Positions 29,420-41,160 of a stretch of 64,000 nucleotides of DNA are shown here, piece after piece (positions within the stretch are counted from its first letter, which is position 1; the number at the start of each line of letters is the position of its first letter). Under the pieces are notes generated by a model. The model did no database searches and had not been told where the DNA came from. It worked only from the letters and a program-made list of their open reading frames with translations. The stretch is taken from NCBI RefSeq assembly GCF_964019805.1, contig NZ_OZ026472.1, positions 186,001 through 250,000 of the forward strand, given 5' to 3'. This DNA is from Candidatus Lariskella endosymbiont of Epinotia ramella. Its GTDB lineage: Bacteria > Pseudomonadota > Alphaproteobacteria > Rickettsiales > Midichloriaceae. Made by a program: the position numbers and the translations under genes.

Positions 29420-31294
29420 CTAAAGATTACGCTGCTTACAAATATTTACTATTTTTTCAGCAGTCTTTTTGCCGATCGCTTTTATACACGATAGTTCTTC
29501 TATTGACGCGCTGGTGATTCTCTCGTATGAACCAAATATAGTCAGCAAAGTCTTCATTCTTTTTTCTCCAACGCCTGGGACATCTGATATTAGAGATTTT
29601 AGCGTTGCTTTGGTTCTCGCCTTTCTATGTGTGCTGATTGCAAATCTATGAGCCTCATCTCTAAGATTTTGCAAATAGAATAACAACGGATCATTTTTTT
29701 CTAATTGAAACTTGCCTTTCTTTGGAGTAAAGAACCATTCTTCACCAGCATTTCTTTTTTCTCCTTTTGCTATAGATATAACATCTATCTCTTGATCTAG
29801 CTTGTTTAATTCCAGTATTTTGATAGCAACTGCTAAATGTCCAGCACCACCATCTATCAAAATAACATCAGGACAAGCAGCACTTTGTAAATGTTTTAAT
29901 CTTCTGCTTAATGTTTGGTTTAAAATATAATAATCATCCGAATTAGTGTCATGCTCTATTTTAAATTTTCTATACTCTCTTTTGTCAAAGCCATCTGGAG
30001 TTGCAACAATCATACATCCAAATGAAAATTTTCCAAAAATATGACTGTTATCATACACTTCAATCCTTTCTGGAATCCTTTGCAATACAAATACCTCTTG
30101 CATTCTTTGGAGCATAGCATGTTGTTTAGAGTACTTTTGCATTTGATTAATCAAAGCGTGTCTTGCATTCTTTGTAGCAAATTCCATTATATTATGTTCT
30201 AAAGATGCTAGCTTTGGTATTACAACTTTTGGATAATATATATTTCCTTTATTTTTTCTCTTTGCTAGTGAAATAAGTGCATTTTGTAAAATAGTGGCCT
30301 CAGCCTCTTCTGTGTTAATCCAGATTTCCTGGGGCATCTCTATATCTTCATATAATTGCAAAATGAATATGTTAATAGAATTATGATAGTCACGAGTATC
30401 TACATCTTTTAGGAAATATTGTTGATTCTGATAATTCTTTCCATTACGCATAAAAATTAAGTGTAAGCATGCATTCAATGCGTTTCTATAATGAGCAAAA
30501 ATGTGGATTTCCGCATCATTCTTATAATCCAGCATTATTCGCTTTTTCTGCATTTGTGTTAGTAAAGCAATTCTATCTCGCAAGACAGCTGCTCTCTCAA
30601 AATCCAGCTTTGTACTTGCTGTATTCATCAGATCTATCAATTCATTTTGTACATTTTTGCTATTACCCGAAAGAAAGTCGATGACTTGATCTATTGATTG
30701 TGCATAGTCTTTTTGTGTAATTTTGTTTACACAAGGGGCACTGCATCTTTTTATTTGATATAGTAAACATGGCCTCATTTGGGATCGCCTGGCTGTGAAA
30801 TAATTATCTGTACATGACCTAATCATAAAAATCTTTTGCAACTCATTGATTGTGGCTTCTAGGTTTTCAACACTGGAGAACGGTCCGTAATATCTTGTTT
30901 GTATGTTTTTGGCACCTCTATGTTTAGCTATTCTAGGAAATTCATGATTGAAATAAATCGCAATATATGGAAATGATTTATCATCTCTGAGCGCGATATT
31001 GAATCTTGGATCAAAAGATTTGATAAGATTTGCTTCCAGAATCAGTGCATCTGATTCATTATCCGTCACCAGAGTATCAATTGCATGAAGTAGTGTAATC
31101 ATCAATCTCAGTCTATTTGGCATTTTATCGATTCGCTTATACTGAGACAGTCTCTTCCTGATATTTTTTGCTTTGCCTATATATATCACAACACCTGCGC
31201 TATCCAGCATCTTATAAACACCAGGTGTTTCAGGCGCAGAGCATATAGCATTATCTAATGCTGCTAAACCCTTTTTTATATCAATTTGCTTCAT
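29420..31294 (-). CDS. uvrC: UvrABC system protein C
   Basis: The nuclease of nucleotide excision repair. From the ATG at 31294 it is 624 aa, normal for the family. Domains in order: GIY-YIG nuclease (TPGVYKML, VIYIGKAKNIRKRLSQY), a cysteine cluster (RPCLLYQIKRCSAPC), the UVR domain (LDFERAAVLRDRIALL), the RNase H-like nuclease (VYDNSHIFGKFSFGCMI, ILIDGGAGHL) and C-terminal helix-hairpin-helix motifs (VPGVGEKRMKTLL, IKAIGKKTAEKI). IS copy 6 sits immediately upstream. An ATG inside the IS end is in frame and would add six residues (MQEVYY). The IS end also supplies AAGAGG about 9 nt before the native ATG. Confidence 0.96.
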   Translation of the reverse strand: MKQIDIKKGLAALDNAICSAPETPGVYKMLDSAGVVIYIGKAKNIRKRLSQYKRIDKMPNRLRLMITLLHAIDTLVTDNESDALILEANLIKSFDPRFNIALRDDKSFPYIAIYFNHEFPRIAKHRGAKNIQTRYYGPFSSVENLEATINELQKIFMIRSCTDNYFTARRSQMRPCLLYQIKRCSAPCVNKITQKDYAQSIDQVIDFLSGNSKNVQNELIDLMNTASTKLDFERAAVLRDRIALLTQMQKKRIMLDYKNDAEIHIFAHYRNALNACLHLIFMRNGKNYQNQQYFLKDVDTRDYHNSINIFILQLYEDIEMPQEIWINTEEAEATILQNALISLAKRKNKGNIYYPKVVIPKLASLEHNIMEFATKNARHALINQMQKYSKQHAMLQRMQEVFVLQRIPERIEVYDNSHIFGKFSFGCMIVATPDGFDKREYRKFKIEHDTNSDDYYILNQTLSRRLKHLQSAACPDVILIDGGAGHLAVAIKILELNKLDQEIDVISIAKGEKRNAGEEWFFTPKKGKFQLEKNDPLLFYLQNLRDEAHRFAISTHRKARTKATLKSLISDVPGVGEKRMKTLLTIFGSYERITSASIEELSCIKAIGKKTAEKIVNICKQRNL

Positions 31295-31299
31295 ATAAT

Positions 31300-32197
31300 A
31301 GACCTCTTGCATAACCTATTTAAAGCTCAAAGTTATAGATACCAGCAAGTAAATTAAACCTTAAACCGAATCGTTTTCTTCTGTTCCTATAACGATCAGC
31401 GATAATTTTAAATCGTTTGATCATGCCTATGACGTTTTCATTTAAAACACGTTCACTAGACAATTGACGATTTTTCTTTTTATCTTTCCTGCTTAGTGGT
31501 CGCTTTTTTGTCTTTTTCTTTGGTAACTCTGAATTATAATGCAACTTATCAATGCCTTGATAACCAGTATCTGTAAGAACTTTAATCTCAGGGTGGATGT
31601 GAACTCCGGATTCTTTAAATAACCTGAAATCATGACGCTTGCCATTAGAAAAATTAGTGCAAATGATTTCTTTTTTCCTTTTATCCACAATAAGCTGAGT
31701 TTTTAGAGTATGTCGCCTCTTTTTTCCCGAATAAAAGTGCTTCTGTTTTTTTTAGGTCGTTCTATCGGTGTTTCAGTAGCATCAATTAACACAAGTTCGT
31801 ATTCAGAATCGCTTTTTAGTAATGCTTTACGTCCAGGTAGTGAAAATCGTTTATCTTTAATTAGAGTATCTTCAATCCAACGTATATTACGATAACAGGC
31901 ACTTTCACTTATTCCATAACTGCGGGAAATATGAAAATATGTCCTGTATTCACGCAAGTACTCAAGCGTCATGAGTAATCGATCTTCTAAAGCCAATTTA
32001 TTGGGTTTTCCACCTTGAGACTTTAAAATAGCTTCAGCTTCTTTTAATATACTTAGTATAACTTCAAACGTTCCTCGTTTAATGCCAGTAAGCCTGCGAA
32101 ACTCTTCTGCGTATTCATCTTTGATGTTTTCAAACTTCATGTTATCCTTGATAAAATCAAGGATTTTAATCAATTTATATGGTTATGCAAGAGGTCT
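31300..32197 (-). mobile_element. IS5-family insertion sequence, copy 6, directly upstream of uvrC
   Basis: Same ends, flanked by AAT (31297-31299, 32198-32200). The transposase faces the same way as uvrC, and its stop is 26 bp from the uvrC ATG. Confidence 0.95.
31320..32173 (-). CDS. IS5-family transposase, frameshifted (copy 6)
   Basis: Upstream frame 32173-31703 and downstream frame ending 31320; same proteins as the other copies. Read-through transcription would reach uvrC. Confidence 0.9.
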
Positions 32198-32811
32198 AAT
32201 GAACTTATATATCTTCAAAGCATAGATTGTAAAGTATATAACCTGAGTGTATGGCGATTTTCAACGATACAAATAGGTATATAGCAGTAGAGATTTGCAT
32301 GCTTATTTTGATACTATACTCCACACTAATTATTTATCATGCAAATGTGATTTTAATAATCGACCATATTTACAATATAATGCTTTATAATTTATTAAGG
32401 AATTATGAGTGCAATATCGAAGAAGCTGTTGCATATTGCACACCTCTATAATATCAAAAAAGAAGTGGTGAGAACATGGTAGATTATAGCAATCCAGCGT
32501 TTGTTAAAGCAAGAAATGCAGCAGTACGAAAAGAAATTGAGTCTTCTGGACGGAATTTTGAGACTTTTGCTGCAACCAATCTTACAGATGCATAAATATT
32601 TAACCTCAGCTCGACCTAAGGAATGAAAGTATCGGAATAAGAAGAAGGGGGAGTCATTAGAATTCCTCTAAAACCACTACGTTCTGAGGAACATACTATG
32701 ATTCCATTATTATGGATATACTATTATATAGATTACCTTTGCAAGCTATTGGAATTGAACCTGAAGAGACGTGTGTTATGTAGCGAGAGAATGCTGAGGA
32801 GAATGTGATAT
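32198..32811. other. Degraded region downstream of IS copy 6
   Basis: A 66-codon frame at 32251-32451 is Ile/Tyr-rich and not convincing. A 39-codon frame at 32476-32595 (MVDYSNPAFVKARNAAVRKE...) has ordinary amino acid composition and GGTGAG upstream, and may be a remnant of a real gene, but no family is recognised. Confidence 0.35.
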
Positions 32812-33180
32812 ATGATGAGCTTATTAGAAATAATTACAATACTTGTGGCTTTTCATTTGAATCATCATCGCATGTTTAAAGATTTTTATCAAGAATGTCT
32901 AAGTATGTACTATACATCAGAATTTCCGAAGTTGGGAAGTTATAATAGATTTGTTAAGCTTACGAAGCGTGCTGTGGTGCCGTTGATAATTATGCATGTG
33001 GTTCTATTTGGAAGTAAGGCCGGTAAATAGTATATTTATTCAACAGAACTTGAAGTTTGACATAATATACACATAAGAAGACAGAAGATATAGCAAAATG
33101 CGGAAAACATCAACTGGTTGGTTCTTTGGATTTACCAAAGCTGCTTAACCTTTGCACACTTATTGCAACAAAACCTATAA
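32812..33180 (+). pseudogene. IS982-family transposase remnant
   Basis: The frame at 32812-33030 (SLLEIITILVAFHLNHHRMF, YYTSEFPKLGSYNRFVKL) matches the N-terminal third of IS982-type transposases. After frameshifts and stops, a further piece near 33099 reads RKTSTGWFFGF, which matches the next conserved box of that family. No intact catalytic domain and no recognisable termini were found, so this is an old dead element. Confidence 0.7.
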
Positions 33181-33483
33181 AGTTAGCAAATGCTGTGAGT
33201 TATGTATTGTCGTGAATTTTATAATGCAATAACATAATGATTGATTCAATATGTAATTTCTGTTGATGAGATTGATATTACTTGTGCTGTTATTGGGATG
33301 ATATTGATAAATCTAGTTTTCGGTCGTATATAAAGGCTTTTTATGAATATTGCTATTTTATATATAGAATGTTAACGAAATAAGCAATGTATTAAAAACA
33401 GCGATGTCTTATTGTTCAATTGCCAAGTTATTTGATAGGGGGTATAAATGGATCTTGTGATACCATTTAGATAGGTACATAAC

Positions 33484-33846
33484 ATGTTAAGGAATAGTCG
33501 ATTAAAAGCTGGCTTCAAAAGCCTCAATATTGTAACAAATACTGTGCTTGGCAATATTCTCAGTAGTTGTGATGCAGTTGCACAAAAGATAGGAGCAAAC
33601 TGGATAGATATAGTTGGGCGAGGTCTTGCGAGTATTAGCTATCCAAGTGATATCACGTTTAACGGAGAAAGTAGAGCTCGTGGCACATTAACGATTGAAA
33701 TTTCGAATCCAGGGTTTGCTCTTGAGATGCAATCTTGCCAGCAGACAATCATCTCAAGAGTAAATAGCTATTTTGGTTACGAAGCCGTTGCACAAGTAAA
33801 GATTAAAGTTAGAAAATCTCAGGTTTTTGCTAAAAAGAGTGATTGA
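33484..33846 (+). CDS. DUF721 / DciA-like protein
   Basis: 120 aa. The segment with ANWIDIVGRGLASISYPSDI, GTLTIEISNPGFALEMQ and IISRVNSYFGYEAVAQVKIK matches DUF721, the domain of DciA, the ancestral loader or partner of the replicative helicase DnaB. In alphaproteobacteria this domain is usually part of a small protein like this one. The ATG at 33484 gives normal length. mdh follows after about 56 bp. Confidence 0.75.
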   Translation: MLRNSRLKAGFKSLNIVTNTVLGNILSSCDAVAQKIGANWIDIVGRGLASISYPSDITFNGESRARGTLTIEISNPGFALEMQSCQQTIISRVNSYFGYEAVAQVKIKVRKSQVFAKKSD

Positions 33847-33857
33847 TAAAAGCGTGA

Positions 33858-34859
<1,002 letters not shown>

Positions 34860-34861
34860 GG

Positions 34862-36289
34862 ATGTCGAAGGTTTTGAACAAAAGCGACTTAAAGCAAGGA
34901 TACATTGATCTAATGGTTCCAGATGCTAGTAATGATAAGCTGGTTGATGTCTTGAAAGAAGATTTGGTTTATACTGTTTCTGCGCTTTCTGGCTTGATTA
35001 AGGAATGTATAGAAAATAGCTTCTTTTATGTGCGTGTTCAGGGTGAGGTATCTGGGTATAAGGTTGCCTCTTCTGGACATGTATATTTTAATCTGAAAGA
35101 TAATGATTCGTTGCTTAATATTGTTTGTTGGCGGGGGAACACTTGCGTTTTCCCTATGGATATAGAGGATGGAATGGAGGTAGTCTGTTCAGGAAGCATT
35201 ACTGCATATCCCGGCAGATCATCATATCAGCTTATATTGTCAAAGCTTGAAATGGCAGGTAGAGGTGCTCTGCTTGCATTATTTGAAAAGCGCAAGCAGA
35301 TGCTAACTGAAGAAGGATTGTTTGATCTAGCGCACAAAAAAAAGTTACCTTTACTGCCAAAAGTTATAGCGCTTGTTACATCGGAAAAGGGTGCTGTGTT
35401 GCATGACATGCTACATAGAATAAGAGATAGATTTCCAATTGAAGTATTGGTCTATGATGTAGCTGTTCAAGGTAAGGGTGCTGCATCACAAATTGCTGAT
35501 GCAATACACAATTTGAACGATTTGACAGCAGGGAAAAAAATAGATGTGGTCATTGTTGCAAGGGGTGGAGGCTCTATAGAAGATCTCTGGCCTTTCAATG
35601 AAGAAGTATTAGTGCGTGCTATATATGCTTCGAATATACCAATAGTGTCAGCAGTTGGTCATCAAACAGATGTAACACTATGTGACTTAGTGGCGGATTT
35701 AAGAGCTCCAACGCCTACTGCTGCAATTGAGATGGCTTTACCAGTACGAGATGATCTAATTAAGAGAATAGCAGCTCTTATATCAAGAGCATTCATCGAG
35801 ACAGAAGACCTTTTGTGCATGAATTTAACGAATCTACAGAAGCTATATATTTCAATTTGTAAGAATTTTGAGTATTTTTGTAATATTAACAAACTAAAAC
35901 GTGTTTCGATATATCAAAGATTCAGTTATATTGCGCAAAGTTTGATTCACAAAAAACGCAGTGAAGTCCAGAGTATTTTACACATAAGACATATCATTGC
36001 AATATTAGACCAAAAAATACAGAGTGCTGATAAAGATTTGGTGTATTTAAATTATAGGCTAGAAGATGCTTTAATGTTATACTTCAAAAAAATGCGTGCT
36101 GCTCTTGAAACAATTGATATAGCTATTAAGCGTAATGGCACTGATCGCTTGTTAAAGCGTGGTTTGGCTTTGGTTTATGATGATGTGGGGAATTTGCTAA
36201 CTTCTTGCAACGCTGTTACAGTTGGGAAGAAATTAAGAGTTGAGATGTCAGATGGTAAGTTTCATGTTGTTGTGACTGAGAGAGATTAG
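34862..36289 (+). CDS. xseA: Exodeoxyribonuclease VII large subunit
   Basis: The large subunit of ExoVII, which degrades single-stranded DNA. 475 aa. The N-terminal OB fold (VRVQGEVSGYKVASSGHVYF) is followed by the catalytic region with ALVTSEKGAVLHDMLHRI, VARGGGSIEDLWPFNEE and AVGHQTDVTLCDLVADLRA. A long helical coiled-coil region precedes the C-terminal end (RGLALVYDD). The N-terminus is about 35 residues longer than typical. It begins 2 bp after mdh. The small subunit gene xseB is not in the window. Confidence 0.95.
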   Translation: MSKVLNKSDLKQGYIDLMVPDASNDKLVDVLKEDLVYTVSALSGLIKECIENSFFYVRVQGEVSGYKVASSGHVYFNLKDNDSLLNIVCWRGNTCVFPMDIEDGMEVVCSGSITAYPGRSSYQLILSKLEMAGRGALLALFEKRKQMLTEEGLFDLAHKKKLPLLPKVIALVTSEKGAVLHDMLHRIRDRFPIEVLVYDVAVQGKGAASQIADAIHNLNDLTAGKKIDVVIVARGGGSIEDLWPFNEEVLVRAIYASNIPIVSAVGHQTDVTLCDLVADLRAPTPTAAIEMALPVRDDLIKRIAALISRAFIETEDLLCMNLTNLQKLYISICKNFEYFCNINKLKRVSIYQRFSYIAQSLIHKKRSEVQSILHIRHIIAILDQKIQSADKDLVYLNYRLEDALMLYFKKMRAALETIDIAIKRNGTDRLLKRGLALVYDDVGNLLTSCNAVTVGKKLRVEMSDGKFHVVVTERD

Positions 36290-36432
36290 AAGATTTTAGT
36301 GTGCTTGTGTTGTGATATATTTAAATTGATTTTATAAAAAATGGAATATCAAAAGGTGAGATTTAGTAGTTTTCAAAGGATCTAACAAGCGCGCTGTTAT
36401 TATTTATGTGATAAAACATTTGTAGATAGACT

Positions 36433-37059
36433 ATGAATAAGAACTTGACTGAAACAATAGTTGGAGCTGTGGTACTGGTAGTAGCAGCGCTATTCCTTTA
36501 TAAAGCTTATAACACAGGTAGCATCGATAAGGTGAATGAAAAGTTTTATAAGATCACTGCAGACTTCGATAGGATAGATTGTATAGAGGTTGGTAGTTTA
36601 GTTAGAGTTAGCGGTATAAAAGTTGGTAGAGTATCTGGGCAGTCGTTGGATAGAGTTAGTTATGCAGCTCGTATTACTATGGATATATATGAAAGTGTTT
36701 CTCTCCCAAAAGATACTTCTGCTGAGATTGTATCTAGTGGATTGATTGGAGATAAATATGTGTCTCTGGTCCCGGGTGGAGAAGATGAAATGTTACAAGA
36801 TGGTAATAATATAACGTTTACTCAGTCCTCAGTAAATATTGAAAATTTGATAGGGAAGATGATGTTTAACAGTATGTCTTCAGGTACGCAATCAAAAGTG
36901 GAAGAGGAGTCTAAAATAGAGCAAGAAGACGTTATTCAAGAGCAAGAGAATAAGGATCTTTTAGATGAATCGCGCGTCGGTTCTTCTGATAGTTTTAATT
37001 CAAATATCTCAGATACTATTAAGCAGACTGCTAGCATAGAATTCATTCAACATAAGTGA
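36433..37059 (+). CDS. mlaD: Outer membrane lipid asymmetry protein MlaD
   Basis: Substrate-binding subunit of the Mla phospholipid transporter. 208 aa with one N-terminal membrane anchor (TIVGAVVLVVAALFLY), then the MCE domain: FDRIDCIEVGSLVRVSGIKV, AEIVSSGLIGDKYVSLVPGG. The tail after residue ~150 is Glu/Gln/Ser-rich and probably disordered. MlaE/MlaF genes are not adjacent, which is common in reduced genomes with scattered operons. Confidence 0.88.
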   Translation: MNKNLTETIVGAVVLVVAALFLYKAYNTGSIDKVNEKFYKITADFDRIDCIEVGSLVRVSGIKVGRVSGQSLDRVSYAARITMDIYESVSLPKDTSAEIVSSGLIGDKYVSLVPGGEDEMLQDGNNITFTQSSVNIENLIGKMMFNSMSSGTQSKVEEESKIEQEDVIQEQENKDLLDESRVGSSDSFNSNISDTIKQTASIEFIQHK

Positions 37060-37125
37060 TACCTCTAAATGGTGATTTAGCACTTTATTTACCTTTTTCT
37101 AGAATGCTATTTTACCGGCAATGCA

Positions 37126-37192
37126 ACACAAAATACATGAAGAGCATTTTAAAGGCACCAATTTTGAAAAGTATGGCGATTATATACATGTA
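37126..37192 (-). repeat. Family A repeat, half copy (inverted)
   Basis: AAAATACATGAAGAGCATTT and CACCAATTTTGAAAAGTATG match the left half of family A in reverse. Confidence 0.65.
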
Positions 37193-37374
37193 TAAAAAGT
37201 AATAAGTGCATGGTATAAATAATGTTTTCAGTACAGTCATTTAGGCAATAAAAACTAGTTATCAATGTAAGAATTTGTTAGTGCATTTATTACATCGTAT
37301 TTTCCTATTTATTCCTTCGCAAAATTAGCTTATAAAACGACCTTTTAGTATTATAAATCTTAAGTTGCTGATTA

Positions 37375-37507
37375 GGCGCTGCCTTAAGGTCAGTGCATGC
37401 GCGTGGCTTTTAAGGTCATGATTTTTTAGAGTACAAGTTAATTTCTGAGTTCAATACTATATATTTGCGAGGAAATTAACGAAGTAATACTTTAAAAATC
37501 AGGCCAG
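37375..37507 (-). repeat. Dispersed repeat family D
   Basis: GGTCATGATTTTTTAGAGTA, AATTTCTGAGTTCAATACTA, GAGGAAATTAACGAAGTAAT and TTTAAAAATCAGGCC in order. Confidence 0.7.
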
Positions 37508-37569
37508 AAAAAGTCTGATACAATAACTTGGTTAATAGGGCTATAATCAGGACGCATCGCCAATTATAA

Positions 37570-37785
37570 AATAGTAGTTGCATCATAACTCTAAGGAGTG
37601 CTGGATTTATATCGGTTATAAATACTTTGCTGGCAATGCCTAAAGTAGTATTTGCCAGTATCTGTGATAAATTATATATCCGAAAATTAGCGCAGAGCCT
37701 CGTTTTTAAGCTAATTTTTGTACATTTAACTTGCGGCAAAAATTTATTTGCGCAGAAAATCGAGTTTTGACTGACAGATAAAATA
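37570..37785 (-). repeat. Family C/B repeat mosaic
   Basis: GCATCATAACTCTAAGGAG, CCGAAAATTAGCGCAGAG, TAAGCTAATTTTTGTACATT and GCAAAAATTTATTTGCGCAG; ends about 75 bp before mnmG. Confidence 0.6.
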
Positions 37786-37861
37786 ATTGGCGACTCGCAT
37801 TATAGAAAGACTTTAAGTTTTGATAATTGAATCGAATATAAACTAAGCTAAAATTACAATT

Positions 37862-39745
37862 ATGATGAATTTTGACGTTGTTGTAGTCGGTGCTGGGCAT
37901 GCTGGTGTTGAAGCTGCAGCTGCATCCGCAAGAATTGGAGCAAAAACTTGTTTAATTACATATAGTTTCAATAATATAGGAGAAATGTCTTGTAATCCTT
38001 CAATTGGAGGTGTGGCAAAGGGAATAATCGTAAGAGAAGTTGATGCTCTAGATGGACTTATGGGAGTTGCTATAGATATGGCTGGCATCCATTATAAAAT
38101 GTTAAACAGTAGTAAAGGACCAGCAGTATGGGGCCCGCGTGCTCAAGCAGATAGAAAGCTTTATAAAGCTGCTATGCAGAGTATTTTATCCTGTTATAAA
38201 AATCTTACAATACTTGAGATGGAAGTAACAGATTTGATATTGGAGTCTGGAAAAGTACAAGGCGTAGTTTGTGGCTCTGAGCGTATATTAGCAACGTCTG
38301 TAGTGCTGACTACTGGTACATTTTTAGGTGGTGTTATTCATGTTGGGAATAAAACAAAAAACGCTGGGCGTTTTCAAGAAAATGCATCAATTATGCTTGC
38401 TGAAAGACTTAAAGCATATGGACTAAATATTGGTAGATTAAAAACTGGAACTCCACCAAGGTTGTTTAAAGATTCTATAAAGTGGGATTTACTTGAAAAA
38501 CAACCTGGTGATAATCCACCAGTTCCATTTTCATATTTAAATAGTGAAGTGAAAAATCCGCAGATAGATTGCTATATTACATATACAAATCACAATATGC
38601 ACGAAACCATTAGAGAGAATTTACATCTTTCTTCAATATATTCAGGGCAAATCACAGGTAGTGGTCCAAGATACTGCCCTTCAATAGAAGATAAAATTAC
38701 ACGTTTTGCTGATAAAGAGAGGCATCAAATCTTTTTAGAGCCAGAAGGTTTGGATAATGAGTTAATATATCCAAATGGAATTTCCACATCACTTCCTGAA
38801 GAGGTGCAAGATAAGATGCTGCGTTTTATTCATGGACTTGAAGATGTCAAAATCGCAAGGTATGGATACGCAATAGAATACGATTATATAGATCCAAGGG
38901 AGTTAAAACCAACACTTGAGGTAAAGAAAATAAGTGGACTATTTTTAGCTGGGCAGATTAATGGGACAACAGGCTATGAAGAAGCAGCTGGGCAAGGAGT
39001 GCTAGCTGGTATAAACGCCGCACTTTCACTTTGTAATGAGCAATATATAGTAGGTAGAGCGGATGCATATATAGGTGTTATGGTGAGTGATCTAATTACA
39101 TTTGGAACAGTTGAGCCGTATAGGATGATGACGTCTCGCGCTGAGTTTAGAATATTACTGAGACCTGATAATGCTGATTCAAGGCTTACTCAGAATGCTG
39201 CTAAAATAGGTGTAATTGGAATTGATAGGTTGAACGATTATGAGGTAAGACAGGCTAATTTAAAAAGACTAAAAGCTGAATTATCAAATGTTACTTTTAC
39301 GCCTAATCAACTAGCGAAATTCGGATTAAATATTTCTAAAGATGGCGTTAGAAGAACGCTTTTAGAGATAATTGGCATGCAGAATATAGACTATAACATC
39401 ATTTGCGGCCTTTATGATAAAATTCGGCTTTATGATCAAAAATTGGTTGGTATTTTAAAAATAGAGGCGCTTTATGCATCATATCAAGATCGCCAAAATA
39501 AAGATATCGAGATATTATCAGAGGAATCTGCTATAAAGATTCCTGGTAATATAGATTACAGCATGATAAAAGCACTTTCAAATGAGGTGCGTCTTAAATT
39601 ATCAAACGTTAGGCCTACTACTATCGCAGAAGCAAGGAGAGTGCAAGGCATTACGCCTGCTGCTGTAGTTGCACTCCAGATATATTTAAAGAAGAGTGAA
39701 TATAGCAATCGATATAATTCTCAACCAGATGTAAGCCAAGAATAA
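37862..39745 (+). CDS. mnmG: tRNA uridine 5-carboxymethylaminomethyl modification enzyme MnmG (GidA)
   Basis: With MnmE it modifies U34 of certain tRNAs using FAD and methylene-THF. 627 aa, normal length. The N-terminal FAD-binding motif is [13 protein letters not shown]. It is followed by [30 protein letters not shown], the [12 protein letters not shown] region, [20 protein letters not shown] and the C-terminal domain ([17 protein letters not shown]). Tandem ATG codons at 37862 and 37865 are equally good starts. It stands alone, without mnmE or rsmG beside it. Confidence 0.96.
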   Translation: MMNFDVVVVGAGHAGVEAAAASARIGAKTCLITYSFNNIGEMSCNPSIGGVAKGIIVREVDALDGLMGVAIDMAGIHYKMLNSSKGPAVWGPRAQADRKLYKAAMQSILSCYKNLTILEMEVTDLILESGKVQGVVCGSERILATSVVLTTGTFLGGVIHVGNKTKNAGRFQENASIMLAERLKAYGLNIGRLKTGTPPRLFKDSIKWDLLEKQPGDNPPVPFSYLNSEVKNPQIDCYITYTNHNMHETIRENLHLSSIYSGQITGSGPRYCPSIEDKITRFADKERHQIFLEPEGLDNELIYPNGISTSLPEEVQDKMLRFIHGLEDVKIARYGYAIEYDYIDPRELKPTLEVKKISGLFLAGQINGTTGYEEAAGQGVLAGINAALSLCNEQYIVGRADAYIGVMVSDLITFGTVEPYRMMTSRAEFRILLRPDNADSRLTQNAAKIGVIGIDRLNDYEVRQANLKRLKAELSNVTFTPNQLAKFGLNISKDGVRRTLLEIIGMQNIDYNIICGLYDKIRLYDQKLVGILKIEALYASYQDRQNKDIEILSEESAIKIPGNIDYSMIKALSNEVRLKLSNVRPTTIAEARRVQGITPAAVVALQIYLKKSEYSNRYNSQPDVSQE

Positions 39746-41160
39746 TCACTTGCAGCGATTTTATCTAATAATTCAGGTGTGATTGCTAAATAATGAATTT
39801 TCAAATGTATATTTACCAGTAGTCTAACATACTTGGGATACATATTTGGAGCTATTGAAATTTGTGAGCAGATACTTTGTTTTATAGTCTATCAGTCAAA
39901 AATTTATTTGCTTACGCAAAGCAATTTTTGCGTAAAGTTCAATATACAAAAATTAGCTTTTAAGTGCAGTCCTGTGCCAATTCTCTAATATTATACAAAA
40001 TCTATAAAGTTTGAGGCAATTTTACCACTTTTTCTACTGGACTTTCGGTGCATCATAATGACTTACAGCCAAAATAAATCCTGCACTTCTTATAGTTATG
40101 ACGTAGGCGACTAGTGATAGCTAAAGCTCTATAAAATAGGCATGGAAAACTAGTATTTAGAATAAATTTTTATTCACTTGGAATCGGCAATATCACTCTA
40201 TTTTAGGCGAGAGGCTGGCTTGAAATTTATCAAAAAGACAAAGTTTAGCATAACTCTTTTATACTGCCTTAGTATATAATAGTATGGTAAATTAAGTTGA
40301 GGTTTGTGCATTAAAGAATTGAACCAAAGCATACATATGTTATTACTTTTTCCGAAAATCTTTGCTGTATGAGGATGGCATTTTCCTTTGAGTGTAACAC
40401 ACATCTATATATGCGCAAACTTCAACTTGATTTACTATATGCCGCAGCCTCTTATAAATTAACTGCGAGAAAGGGTTTTGAGTGTGTGTGTTCAGCGCAT
40501 ACCTCTTTGTATCGTCGGAAAACCCTGCTATACACTCGAGTTATCTGCTCTTCCTTTATCTCTATATTCATTTAAAGCTGCTGATTTAGTAATTATTCTA
40601 GTGTTAAAGATTTGTATATTAATTTTTAACAAATTGTGTTGAGTTTATACCAATTAAAAGCTGACAGCAGATGATGCAAGAAGTATAATTTGGTCAATAA
40701 TGCTTATGAATCAAGTACCATTAGCTTGACTCTGTGCGCTGTTGTCTGTTACTATCTCAGACCTGTAAATATGTTTTAAAAATATGCATTAGGTACTTAT
40801 GCAAAAGTAGAGTTATGCATATTTATCAGGTTTTGAAGTGCAGTGCAGAAAACAGTAAGTTTTTCATTGCTATGCTTTATAGCAATGTGCTGTTCTTTTC
40901 GAATATTCTGTTTTACAAATCAAATCAAAAATTTGGTTTGATAGTGCGATAGTTAAGAGGTAAGTATTATAATTATTTAACCAAGTTATATATTAAGTAT
41001 ACGTACTTTACTTATATCGTATATTGATATAGGCGGCGTAAAATCCAGGAATTTCGAAGTTACAATGTGTAGCTTTGCAAAGAAATTCTTTGACAAAGGT
41101 TATAATTATGATATTTAGTCTCTTCATATCGTAGTACTGATTAACAACTTAAGGATTATT
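39746..41160. other. 1.4-kb region without a convincing gene
   Basis: 39885-40120 is a family B/C repeat. 40252-40276 matches the end of the MITE at 1985. Short frames at 40198, 40369 and 40734 code for cysteine- and tyrosine-rich, low-quality sequences and are treated as spurious. TTGACA occurs at 41090-41095 upstream of acpP, without a well-spaced -10. Confidence 0.5.
39885..40120 (+). repeat. Family B/C repeat
   Basis: AGTCTATCAGTCAAAAATT, GCAAAGCAATTTTTGCG and AAAATTAGCTTTTAAGTGCA lead into CTTTTTCTACTGGACTTTCG and TATAGTTATGACGTAGGCGA. Confidence 0.65.

Noticed and set aside
32251-32451. 66-codon frame downstream of IS copy 6
   Set aside because: Composition is that of random AT-rich DNA (Ile, Leu, Tyr, Asn). 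No homology pattern.
40198-40952. Three short frames between mnmG and acpP
   Set aside because: Overlap repeat sequence or show Cys/Tyr-rich, low-quality translations on both strands.
41090-41117. Promoter for acpP
   Set aside because: TTGACA is present, but no -10 hexamer at proper spacing is convincing.
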